Source: a virus
DNA: 29,069 nucleotides
Reading direction: 5' to 3' (one strand)
IMG/VR virus record: IMGVR_UViG_3300025132_000208
Span: 1 to 29,069 of that record
Part shown: piece by piece, positions 16,410 through 21,341 of the stretch
Layout: every line of letters starts with the position of its first letter
Numbering within the stretch: position 1 is the stretch's first letter
The notes under the pieces: generated by a model
Database searches by the model: none
What the model saw: only the letters and a program-made list of their open reading frames with translations
What the model was told of the DNA's origin: nothing
Program-made: the position numbers and the translations under genes

Positions 16410-16417
16410 GGTAGACT
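16388..16417 (+). promoter_or_regulatory. Candidate early promoter overlapping the terminator
   Basis: TTGACT (16388-16393) and TAGACT (16412-16417) are separated by 18 nt. A transcript starting near 16424 would begin with the stem-loop at 16425-16442. The -35 box lies inside the right arm of the terminator hairpin and the spacer contains the T-run, so terminator and promoter share sequence. Consensus match is fair and no experimental support exists. Confidence 0.4.
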
Positions 16418-16424
16418 TGAGATA

Positions 16425-16464
16425 TCAGTCGATTTCGGCTGAGCAAACCAAGTCATGGTGACTT
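16425..16464 (+). other. Two leader stem-loops before the 171-aa gene
   Basis: TCAGTCG/CGGCTGA with loop ATTT (16425-16442) contains one T-G pair that is allowed only in a plus-strand RNA. AAGTCA/TGACTT with loop TGG (16450-16464) is perfect. They would be the 5' end of the early transcript if the candidate promoter is correct, and they start the hairpin series that continues through the next gene. Confidence 0.6.
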
Positions 16465-16504
16465 CGATGGAACACCTATGGCACAAAATTGAAGGAGTTA
16501 GACT

Positions 16505-17020
16505 ATGTCTAAGACGAACACAAAAGTGTCCCCAAAGGGGACAAAATCAACCCAATTGCTAAAGCAATTGGAGGGCAGGAGTTTAGAAACGAAGTTTCTA
16601 AAAGCCTTGAAAATCGGAGTTCCTACGGAACTCCAGCCAAAGGGTTTTCTAAAGAAAACCCAATCTCACAAACTCCTCCTTTCCTTAGGAAAGGAGATTG
16701 GATTCGACTCAAAAACCCTAAAGGGTTTTGGGAAAACGAAACGAGACGTTAGAGAACTACGTTCTCTAATCTCAGCCCAAATTCATTGGGACGAAGTCCC
16801 AATCTCCAAGAAACGAAAGACGAAGTCTTTCGTGACAGGTGGGAACGGCGACAAGTCGATGGCACCTGCCGAGACTCCAAAGGAGTCTGGCACACGTAAA
16901 AAGTCCCCAAAGGGGACTCGTGCGAAGTCTCCAAAGGAGACTCCAGTCAGCCGAACGGAGTTCGACCAACTTGTGCAGATGGTGCAAGGCATAGCCTTGA
17001 AACTGGGCGCTAAGTCCTAA
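16505..17020 (+). CDS. Basic hypothetical protein (171 aa) encoded by a hairpin array
   Basis: This is the first gene of the rightward operon, with ATG at 16505 and an AAGGAG site. The protein is very basic and low in complexity, with repeated SPKGT, SPKGTR and SPKET segments, a Lys/Ser/Thr/Pro-rich middle, and a C-terminal helix (residues ~150-168, RTEFDQLVQMVQGIALKLG) that may oligomerise. The charge suggests nucleic-acid binding. I know no family for it. The DNA is extraordinary: at least 17 small perfect hairpins cover about 60% of the frame, and their loops fall in all three codon phases, so amino-acid repeats alone do not create them. The last hairpin has the TAA stop as its loop. It may be a real protein, a structural RNA/DNA with a tolerated frame, or both. 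Confidence 0.6.
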   Translation: MSKTNTKVSPKGTKSTQLLKQLEGRSLETKFLKALKIGVPTELQPKGFLKKTQSHKLLLSLGKEIGFDSKTLKGFGKTKRDVRELRSLISAQIHWDEVPISKKRKTKSFVTGGNGDKSMAPAETPKESGTRKKSPKGTRAKSPKETPVSRTEFDQLVQMVQGIALKLGAKS

Positions 17021-17067
17021 GGACTTCACACACACAGACGTGCGCTCGGCTTAGGTCGAGCCACGTC
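16527..17067 (+). repeat. Array of small perfect hairpins
   Basis: Successive stem-loops lie at 16527-16543, 16552-16571, 16582-16602, 16616-16634, 16642-16661, 16676-16696, 16712-16729, 16749-16769, 16785-16803, 16813-16833, 16836-16868, 16872-16888, 16902-16918, 16926-16942, 16952-16964, 16985-16999, 17012-17026 and 17037-17067. Stems are mostly 7-9 bp; loops are typically AAA, GAA, TAC, TTA or TAAA. Stem sequences differ, so this is not copying of one repeat. Three stems are closed as C-GAA-G, a loop known to be unusually stable in DNA. The hairpin at 17037-17067 contains a G-T pair that favours plus-strand RNA. Confidence 0.9.
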
Positions 17068-17156
17068 AAAAAGCCAAGCGAGAACAGGCGAAACACGTAC
17101 ACGTATACGTACGAGTCTAGCGAGATTGGACGACTCGCTACTGATGAGCCAAGTCC

Positions 17157-17178
17157 CACACTAACAGGTGTTAGTGTG
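17157..17178. promoter_or_regulatory. Extended CTAACA-GG-TGTTAG dyad
   Basis: A perfect 10-bp inverted repeat with a GG centre has CTAACAGGTGTTAG (17161-17174) as its core, flanked by CACA and TGTG. It lies about 30 nt before the 117-aa gene and is followed by GCATAAACTT, which recurs near the next dyad. It could be an operator or an RNA hairpin in the gap between the first and second early genes. Confidence 0.7.
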
Positions 17179-17206
17179 TGCATAAACTTGAAAAAAGGAG
17201 CAAATT

Positions 17207-17560
17207 ATGAACGCCTTAAAAACACGTGCAACACATGGCAAATATTGGATAAATGGGAACGAGCGAACACGTACGAGAAATTGGACTGTGCGCTATGGGG
17301 AGTACGAGGATATATACACTCGTGCAGGTGAAATCTTGGAAAAGATTTCCAAGAGTCAAAAATTTTGGGTAGGCTACGAGCCGACCGAACGAGAGGACGA
17401 TTGCTCATGTGAGCAGATATGTTCGTACTGCAAGGCTCAGATGACCAAGCGAGTGAACGAGAGATTGAGCGAGGGTGCTGAGATTGGATATCAACATGAT
17501 GGGACACCTATCATGTACGAGCAAGTGAGCAAAACCAAAGTATTCTTATACTACGTATAA
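17207..17560 (+). CDS. Hypothetical early protein with Cys cluster (117 aa)
   Basis: ATG at 17207 follows AAAAAAGGAG. The sequence has no family I recognise. A CSCEQICSYC segment near residues 67-76 supplies four Cys that could bind zinc. The rest is polar with aromatic residues and no membrane segment. The coding DNA also contains hairpins like those of the preceding gene: TCTTGGAAA/TTTCCAAGA with loop AGA (17334-17354), TGCTCA/TGAGCA (17402-17415) and ACATGAT/ATCATGT (17494-17516). It is dense in the pentamers ACGAG and GCGAG. Confidence 0.7.
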   Translation: MNALKTRATHGKYWINGNERTRTRNWTVRYGEYEDIYTRAGEILEKISKSQKFWVGYEPTEREDDCSCEQICSYCKAQMTKRVNERLSEGAEIGYQHDGTPIMYEQVSKTKVFLYYV

Positions 17561-17576
17561 GCGAGAGGAGAAAATT

Positions 17577-17744
17577 ATGAACGAGTGTACAACGTGCATT
17601 TACGACCGAGTAGGCGAGATAATCGCCTACTGCTTACCCCACTTACGAGCGAGTGAGGGTGGGTGTGTGAAATGTGGACAAAAGGTCTACGATTTTGAGG
17701 GTGGAGTGTGTGTTGCGTGTGATGTTGTGGAAGTGAAAAACTAA
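17577..17744 (+). CDS. Small zinc-ribbon-like protein (55 aa)
   Basis: ATG at 17577 lies behind GAGGAG. The 55-residue product contains CTTC, CVKC and CVAC pairs plus a further Cys, the pattern of a small zinc-binding ribbon. Function is unknown; such mini zinc proteins in early operons often bind nucleic acid or host proteins. Its coding sequence includes a perfect hairpin GTAGGCGA/TCGCCTAC (17610-17630). The stop codon lies in a CTAACA hexamer. Confidence 0.7.
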   Translation: MNECTTCIYDRVGEIIAYCLPHLRASEGGCVKCGQKVYDFEGGVCVACDVVEVKN

Positions 17745-17751
17745 CAGAGTA

Positions 17752-17765
17752 CTAACAAGTGTTAG
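17752..17765. promoter_or_regulatory. CTAACA-AG-TGTTAG dyad
   Basis: A perfect 6-2-6 dyad lies 8 nt after the 55-aa gene, with another single CTAACA at 17741-17746. It is followed by GCATAAG and, further on, GCATAAACTT, the octamer context also seen after the 17157 dyad. Confidence 0.65.
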
Positions 17766-17774
17766 CGCATAAGC

Positions 17775-17806
17775 ACGTGGGGTAGGGCATAAACTTTACC
17801 CCACGT
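17775..17806 (+). promoter_or_regulatory. 10-bp hairpin directly before a ribosome-binding site
   Basis: ACGTGGGGTA (17775-17784) and TACCCCACGT (17797-17806) pair perfectly around a 12-nt loop. The GGAG of the 109-aa gene begins about 5 nt after the stem. No T-run follows, so a translational or RNA-stability role is more likely than termination. Confidence 0.6.
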
Positions 17807-17821
17807 AATAGGAGCATAAAA

Positions 17822-18151
17822 ATGAGATACGAGATAAGCGACCGAGTATTAGACCGAATTGCTAAGTTGGAGCAGTTCGAGGAGGAGCATAATGAGACTG
17901 CGTGGAGTGTGTGGGTAGATGGAATTGAGAGACCACGAAAACCTATGACGATAGTTCAAGCAGGGGAATATGCTGAGAGCATATTTGATTGTGGGTATGG
18001 GGACGAAGTCGTGGAGATAAAGCCATTTGAAACTGGGGAGCAACAGGAGATGAACGAGATACATGTGCAGGAGATGAACGAGGTATTATGGAGTGTGAGG
18101 GAGATGTATGTGCATGGATTTGGAATTGCGAGGAGGGGATATGAAAAATAG
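17822..18151 (+). CDS. Hypothetical protein with VWVxGxE domain (109 aa)
   Basis: ATG at 17822 has an AGGAG site 8 nt upstream. Residues ~28-70 (WSVWVDGIERPRKPMTIVQA then a helix and YGDEVVEI) resemble the complete products of two genes just downstream at 18414 and 18568, so the three appear to be paralogues of a compact beta-alpha-beta domain. Function is unknown. The coding DNA carries one more small hairpin with a 3-nt loop (AATATGCT-GAG-AGCATATT, 17967-17985). Confidence 0.72.
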   Translation: MRYEISDRVLDRIAKLEQFEEEHNETAWSVWVDGIERPRKPMTIVQAGEYAESIFDCGYGDEVVEIKPFETGEQQEMNEIHVQEMNEVLWSVREMYVHGFGIARRGYEK

Positions 18152-18287
18152 ATGGGAACGTAGGGACGCAAAAGAACATAGCAAGAGGAGATTTGTATCA
18201 GACAATCGCAGGTCAGTTCAAGTATCCTCTCGCATGTGGTACGAGTTGGACAAAACAAAACAAACTGCGAGGAAAAAATACAGATAG
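18141..18287 (+). CDS. Small basic protein (48 aa)
   Basis: ATG at 18141 lies 5 nt after an AGGAGG and overlaps the previous stop by 11 nt. The product is very rich in Arg and Lys (for example KNRWERRDAKEHSKRRF) and ends in a basic tail, suggesting nucleic-acid binding. It is short and unrecognised; the strong ribosome-binding site and tight packing are the case for it being real. Confidence 0.6.
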   Translation: MKNRWERRDAKEHSKRRFVSDNRRSVQVSSRMWYELDKTKQTARKKYR

Positions 18288-18295
18288 GAGCATAC

Positions 18296-18421
18296 ATGGA
18301 TTACGAAACATACAAGCACTTAATCGAGTTGGATTGCGTAGTGTGTGTGATAGATGATAAAGGCTACTTGCACGAGTGCATAGATTGTGTAGAAAATAAG
18401 ATAGGAGTTGAGCATGAATAG
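18296..18421 (+). CDS. Tiny Cys-pair protein (41 aa)
   Basis: The start is the ATG at 18296 behind ATAGGAG rather than an earlier GTG at 18236 that lacks a site. The product MDYETYKHLIELDC... has CVVC and CIDC pairs spaced to bind one zinc. Function is unknown. Its end overlaps the next gene by 8 nt. Confidence 0.6.
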   Translation: MDYETYKHLIELDCVVCVIDDKGYLHECIDCVENKIGVEHE

Positions 18422-18575
18422 AAAAGAATTGTATTCAGTATGGGTAGGTGGAGTTGAAGTTAACGACCACCTAATAGATTACGAAAGTGCGTTTGGATTA
18501 GCATACAGGTACCAAGTTTTGGGATATGATGACGTGCATATCGCATTGGCTTCATTGGAGGAAACTAATGGGTAA
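18414..18575 (+). CDS. VWVGGVE-domain small protein (53 aa)
   Basis: ATG at 18414 follows ATAGGAG. The protein (ELYSVWVGGVEVNDHLIDYE, then an alpha helix and LGYDDVHIA) is a full-length copy of the same small domain as its neighbour at 18568 and part of 17822. The layout looks like beta-hairpin, helix, beta-strand. Function is unknown. Tandem arrangement indicates duplication within the phage lineage. Confidence 0.7.
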   Translation: MNRKELYSVWVGGVEVNDHLIDYESAFGLAYRYQVLGYDDVHIALASLEETNG

Positions 18576-18753
18576 AGATAGATATCGAGTGTGGGTAGGA
18601 GATGTAGAAGTTGCGTATGATGTGACACTCAAAGAAGCAAAAATAACTGCAAGTGAGTTTGCGTGTGAGTATTATACAGGCATAGACATTGAGAAGTTGG
18701 AGGACGAGGATTGTGATTTGACAAGCGATTGCGAGGAGATGGGGTTTGAATAG
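18568..18753 (+). CDS. VWVGDVE-domain small protein (61 aa)
   Basis: I use the ATG at 18568 with a GGAGG site 7 nt upstream; it overlaps the previous stop by 8 nt. The sequence MGKDRYRVWVGDVEVAYDVT then an Ala/Lys helix and YYTGIDIEKLE aligns by eye with the upstream paralogue, followed by an acidic tail with two Cys. Function is unknown. Confidence 0.72.
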   Translation: MGKDRYRVWVGDVEVAYDVTLKEAKITASEFACEYYTGIDIEKLEDEDCDLTSDCEEMGFE

Positions 18754-18771
18754 AAAAGCAAAATTATTTAC

Positions 18772-18832
18772 TTACTTTCTTATATTTATTTCTTTTAATT
18801 TATTGAAAGAAATAAATAAAGAAAGAAAGTAA
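18772..18832 (+). other. Long A/T hairpin in an intergenic gap
   Basis: TTTATTTCTTT (18785-18795) pairs with AAAGAAATAAA (18806-18816), and outside it TTACTTTCT (18772-18780) pairs with AGAAAGTAA (18824-18832). About 20 pairs form with an internal loop. It separates the cluster ending at 18753 from the next gene at 18870. No T-run follows; RNase processing or transcript stabilisation is possible. Confidence 0.6.
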
Positions 18833-18869
18833 AGATAAAAAGAAAACTGGAAAAGTTTGGAGAAAAATT

Positions 18870-19031
18870 ATGGACAACAAAAAAACAATTAGCATACATA
18901 ACTACTCAATCGGACAGCAGTATTTCATAACTGTTTTCCCAAAAGAGAACGAGCAACTGGAGGAAACGATTGAGAGGTATGGAGAGGATATAAGCAACAT
19001 AGAATACATGGAGATAGGAGAAAAAATATGA
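18870..19031 (+). CDS. Small hypothetical protein (53 aa)
   Basis: ATG at 18870 is preceded by GGAG. The product (MDNKKTISIHNYSIGQQYFI...) is acidic toward the C-terminus with a likely helix ENEQLEETIERYGEDIS. No family is recognised. Its TGA overlaps the ATG of the next gene (ATGA), indicating translational coupling. Confidence 0.65.
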   Translation: MDNKKTISIHNYSIGQQYFITVFPKENEQLEETIERYGEDISNIEYMEIGEKI

Positions 19032-19369
19032 GCCACGTAAATGATTGGCATGATAGCAAGACTGCAAGTAGAGAGGATTTGCTTTCAGATATACGTTATG
19101 GATTAGTTTGTTATTTTCATGATGATGATTTGAAAGATGACATCATGAGGGGCTTGGTAGATTACAGGGTGTATGGAGACAACACCATACTAAATTGGTG
19201 GACTGAGTTGGACGAGAGAGCGTTTCAATTGGCAGATGAGAGAAAGATTGCTATACCTAAATTATTGAGAGGTAATATGACTAGTTTTTCAGACTGCGAC
19301 ACCGATTATATTAGGTTGATGCACGAGGTATTGATAACAGAATTTGATTGCACAGGAGTAAGTAGATGA
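19028..19369 (+). CDS. Hypothetical early protein (113 aa)
   Basis: It starts at an ATGA overlap with the previous gene and ends in another ATGA overlap with the next. The protein is acidic and mostly helical, with aromatic-rich NWWTELDERAF. No known motif is visible. It ends at the first copy of the GGAGTAAGTA(A/G)ATGAGT junction repeat. Confidence 0.72.
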   Translation: MSHVNDWHDSKTASREDLLSDIRYGLVCYFHDDDLKDDIMRGLVDYRVYGDNTILNWWTELDERAFQLADERKIAIPKLLRGNMTSFSDCDTDYIRLMHEVLITEFDCTGVSR

Positions 19370-19371
19370 GT
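19355..19371 (+). repeat. Junction repeat, copy 1
   Basis: GGAGTAAGTAGATGAGT combines the ribosome-binding site, the end of one gene and the MS start of the next. Near-identical 17-mers lie at 19475-19491 and 19679-19695, so two small genes are each bounded by the same element. Confidence 0.8.
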
Positions 19372-19485
19372 AGTTGTTTTTGTGATGATGAAAAACATGA
19401 AATATGTTTTGATGGATTGATAGGAATTTATAATGAAAATTGTAAGTGTTGTAAACAAAGTGACGTAATAGATAGGAGTAAGTAA
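19366..19485 (+). CDS. Tiny Cys-rich protein (39 aa)
   Basis: ATG at 19366 uses the GGAG of the junction repeat. The product has CFC near the N-terminus, a mid Cys and CKCC, six Cys in 39 residues, consistent with a metal-binding knuckle. Function is unknown. The stop is immediately followed by the next ATG. Confidence 0.6.
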   Translation: MSSCFCDDEKHEICFDGLIGIYNENCKCCKQSDVIDRSK

Positions 19486-19491
19486 ATGAGT
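19475..19491 (+). repeat. Junction repeat, copy 2
   Basis: GGAGTAAGTAAATGAGT is identical to copy 3 and differs in one base from copy 1. It encodes the ending SK-stop of one gene and the MS start of the next. Confidence 0.85.
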
Positions 19492-19689
19492 GATGAAAAA
19501 GTTTTTTATAAAAATCTTAGGGCATTTGAGGAGGGTATTTTAGATTATTTTATATTAGGTTATTCTATAGAAAATAATCCTATTGAAAAAAAACCTAACG
19601 GCTCTCATATAAATAATTATTATCATGAGGGTATATCGTTTGCCGACAAATTAAAAACCCATTTAGGTATTAGCAGAGGGAGTAAGTAA
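19486..19689 (+). CDS. Small hypothetical protein (67 aa)
   Basis: The gene is bounded on both sides by the 17-nt junction repeat and reads from MSDEKVFYKN to RGSK. It is noticeably AT-rich compared with the neighbours, with many AAT, TAT and TTT codons, which together with the flanking repeats suggests later insertion. No family is recognised. An aromatic-rich segment (ILDYFILGYSIENN) is too short and polar to be a membrane span. Confidence 0.65.
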   Translation: MSDEKVFYKNLRAFEEGILDYFILGYSIENNPIEKKPNGSHINNYYHEGISFADKLKTHLGISRGSK

Positions 19690-19695
19690 ATGAGT
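19679..19695 (+). repeat. Junction repeat, copy 3
   Basis: GGAGTAAGTAAATGAGT at the boundary of the 67-aa and 73-aa genes is exactly the same as copy 2, 204 nt upstream. Confidence 0.85.
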
Positions 19696-19911
19696 TTAGA
19701 TAGAATAGTTTTTACACTAGAGGAGTATATGTTCTTTGGACAAAATGGTGGCAAACAACACAGTTTTCCTGAACACGCAGAGGGAACTATAGAAAGGTTT
19801 AAGAAACAAGTGAAAGCAACAGGTAACGAAATAGTGGGAACACACAGAGAACAAGATACTCAGAGATGGTATCTTGATGATGATGACATGACTATGAAAG
19901 GTTGGAAATAA
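19690..19911 (+). CDS. Small hypothetical protein (73 aa)
   Basis: ATG directly follows the previous stop and uses the GGAG of the junction repeat. The protein (MSLDRIVFTLEEYMFFGQ...) is mixed alpha/beta with a basic helix ERFKKQVKATGNEIV and an acidic DDDDM stretch near the C-terminus. No known motif is visible. Its TAA overlaps the next ATG. Confidence 0.68.
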   Translation: MSLDRIVFTLEEYMFFGQNGGKQHSFPEHAEGTIERFKKQVKATGNEIVGTHREQDTQRWYLDDDDMTMKGWK

Positions 19912-20261
19912 TGATACAAACAGTAACCGAACATGACTTCATAAGTGCGTTTTTAAATCACACTTATAACACTTTTAGTTATGAGGGATTGAAGTCTTTG
20001 TTTGAACACTTTGAGGATGTGATTGAGGACACAGGAGAACAAATAGAATTGGACGTGGTGGCTATGTGTGGAGAGTATGAGGAGTTTGAAAACCTAGATG
20101 GCTTTCATGCAAGGTATGGTAAAACGATTTTTAGTCGTAATGATGATAATGTTCTGCAACCTTTAAACATTACCCATATAAGGACAATTGATGAATTACA
20201 ACAAGTTACGACAGTTATACCAGTACGAAATACAGACAGAATAATAGTTTGGTGTATCTAA
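19911..20261 (+). CDS. Conserved phage protein of unknown function (116 aa)
   Basis: The start is the ATG at 19911 in a TAATG overlap; an upstream in-frame TTG is less likely. The segment FSYEGLKSLFEHFEDVIEDT followed by GEQIELDVVAMCGEYEEFE is a pattern I recognise from many small phage proteins of unknown function. The rest contains a second alpha/beta part (TIDELQQVTTVIPV). It acts presumably in the cytoplasm during early infection. The role is not known. Confidence 0.75.
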   Translation: MIQTVTEHDFISAFLNHTYNTFSYEGLKSLFEHFEDVIEDTGEQIELDVVAMCGEYEEFENLDGFHARYGKTIFSRNDDNVLQPLNITHIRTIDELQQVTTVIPVRNTDRIIVWCI

Positions 20262-20278
20262 ACAGAAAGGAGTACGTA

Positions 20279-20605
20279 ATGGATCCAACACAGGGATTAG
20301 TAATACATTTGGGGGACAAGTGTGTGGACTGCCGACAGGATACAAGTCAAGGTAGTGGCAGGTTTGTCAACAGGATACCTGCGTCTGTCGACAGGCAGAC
20401 TCGACATGGAGAGTGGATAGGGTTAGAGGGTTATCAATGTGCCGAGTGTAGAGAGATGGAGTGTGAGGGAAAAGATTGTGACTACATGGTGCTAGATGAT
20501 TACACAATAATTGATAGCAGTATATTGTGTGATAGTTGTGTAGCGAAAATACCTGCTGACGAAAAAATAAGATTACAAAAGGAGCAAAAAGCATGGTTCA
20601 GTTAA
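20279..20605 (+). CDS. Zinc-binding hypothetical protein (108 aa)
   Basis: I place the start at ATG 20279, 8 nt after AAAGGAG, instead of an upstream GTG at 20249. The protein has CVDC, CAEC, a further C-x4-C and CDSC pairs spread along the chain, enough for two zinc sites. This resembles treble-clef or ribbon architecture but I cannot assign a family. It overlaps the next gene by 13 nt. Confidence 0.7.
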   Translation: MDPTQGLVIHLGDKCVDCRQDTSQGSGRFVNRIPASVDRQTRHGEWIGLEGYQCAECREMECEGKDCDYMVLDDYTIIDSSILCDSCVAKIPADEKIRLQKEQKAWFS

Positions 20606-20844
20606 GCGAGAACGAAAAGTTAGAAAGAGCAACAGAGAAAGCATTGGAAAGAATACAGGATATTCTGTTTGATGAGACTTGTTCTGATGCAGACAAAGTT
20701 GTGATGGTGGGCATCAATGCTTTGAGGTTTATGTACAGGACAGAGTACGCAACTGCAGGGTGGACTAACATATGGGGTTGGTTAGGTGGATTATTGTCAG
20801 ATTTTACAGAGGAGGCTATGAGAGATGCAAGAGAACGAGACTAG
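20593..20844 (+). CDS. Helical hypothetical protein (83 aa)
   Basis: ATG at 20593 is preceded by AAAAGGAG. The protein is helical: an N-terminal charged helix (ENEKLERATEKALERIQDIL), a middle segment with DADKVVMVGINALRFM, then an aromatic TNIWGWLGGLLSDFTEE stretch that may pack on a membrane or partner. No known motif is visible. Confidence 0.7.
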   Translation: MVQLSENEKLERATEKALERIQDILFDETCSDADKVVMVGINALRFMYRTEYATAGWTNIWGWLGGLLSDFTEEAMRDARERD

Positions 20845-21094
20845 ATATATAGACGACATAATAGACGAGATTATGGAGTATCGAGAGAAATACAATACCG
20901 AAACCTTTGACGAGGATGATGGTTTCTTGTTGAGGAAAACAAAAAATGGTAGGTACGAGTGGCTCAGTACCAATTGTGGTTTCTTGGATAACCCAACTCC
21001 TGATTGTGATGGGTGTGACACAGTAGAGGACTGGGTAAAAGGAGATGATGTCGTACTAAAAATTTCACTAGCAGAAAGACTAACAGACTACTAG
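20825..21094 (+). CDS. Hypothetical acidic protein (89 aa)
   Basis: ATG at 20825 overlaps the preceding gene by 20 nt and is served by GAGGAGG about 9 nt upstream. The product is acidic, with an N-terminal helix (RYIDDIIDEIMEYREKY) and a small domain containing NCGFLDNPTPDCDGCD, three Cys that might bind metal. Function is unknown. Confidence 0.68.
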   Translation: MQENETRYIDDIIDEIMEYREKYNTETFDEDDGFLLRKTKNGRYEWLSTNCGFLDNPTPDCDGCDTVEDWVKGDDVVLKISLAERLTDY

Positions 21095-21107
21095 AAAGGA
21101 GGTAAAA

Positions 21108-21341
21108 ATGGCTACAAAAAAAGAGATAGAACAAGCGATAGTATCTATGTGTGAAAAGTATTCAAACATTGTTAATGCGCTAGACTACTTCAAAACTGAA
21201 GCAGACAACTACATCTATGAAGCACAATGTGCGATAGAAAACTTAGATGGTTTGTCATACGATATAGATGATATATCTAGTCAAGCAAACGACATCATTG
21301 CATTGCTACAAGAGAAAGGAATACTCAAAGATGGCGATTAA
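21108..21341 (+). CDS. Coiled-coil hypothetical protein (77 aa)
   Basis: ATG at 21108 has a strong AAAGGAGG site. Nearly the whole protein is predicted helical with heptad-like hydrophobics (EIEQAIVSMCEKYSNIVNAL and DDISSQANDIIALLQEKG), so a small oligomeric coiled coil is likely. Function is unknown. It overlaps the next gene by 11 nt. Confidence 0.7.
   Translation: MATKKEIEQAIVSMCEKYSNIVNALDYFKTEADNYIYEAQCAIENLDGLSYDIDDISSQANDIIALLQEKGILKDGD

Larger units (their letters stand above)
15670..16504. other. Divergent intergenic control region (835 bp)
   Basis: No convincing gene is present. The only long minus-strand frame (15897-16163) starts with TTG, has no ribosome-binding site and runs through the CTAACA hairpin. 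Reading left to right the region holds the terL leader structure, an inverted TGTTAGT/ACTAACA pair, a candidate late promoter with an overlapping operator-like dyad, a long CTAACA hairpin, a nearly G-free tract, then stem-loops, a strong plus-strand terminator and a candidate early promoter. It is the natural place for the early/late switch and perhaps the replication origin or packaging site. Confidence 0.8.

Noticed and set aside
16527-17026. CRISPR array or Rickettsia-type palindromic element insertion
   Set aside because: There is no conserved direct repeat and no constant spacer, and the stems differ in sequence, whereas inserted palindromic elements share one sequence.
16749-17035. Several minus-strand frames opposite the 171-aa gene
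   Set aside because: They are open because the hairpin palindromes read similarly on both strands; none has a ribosome-binding site or a sensible start.
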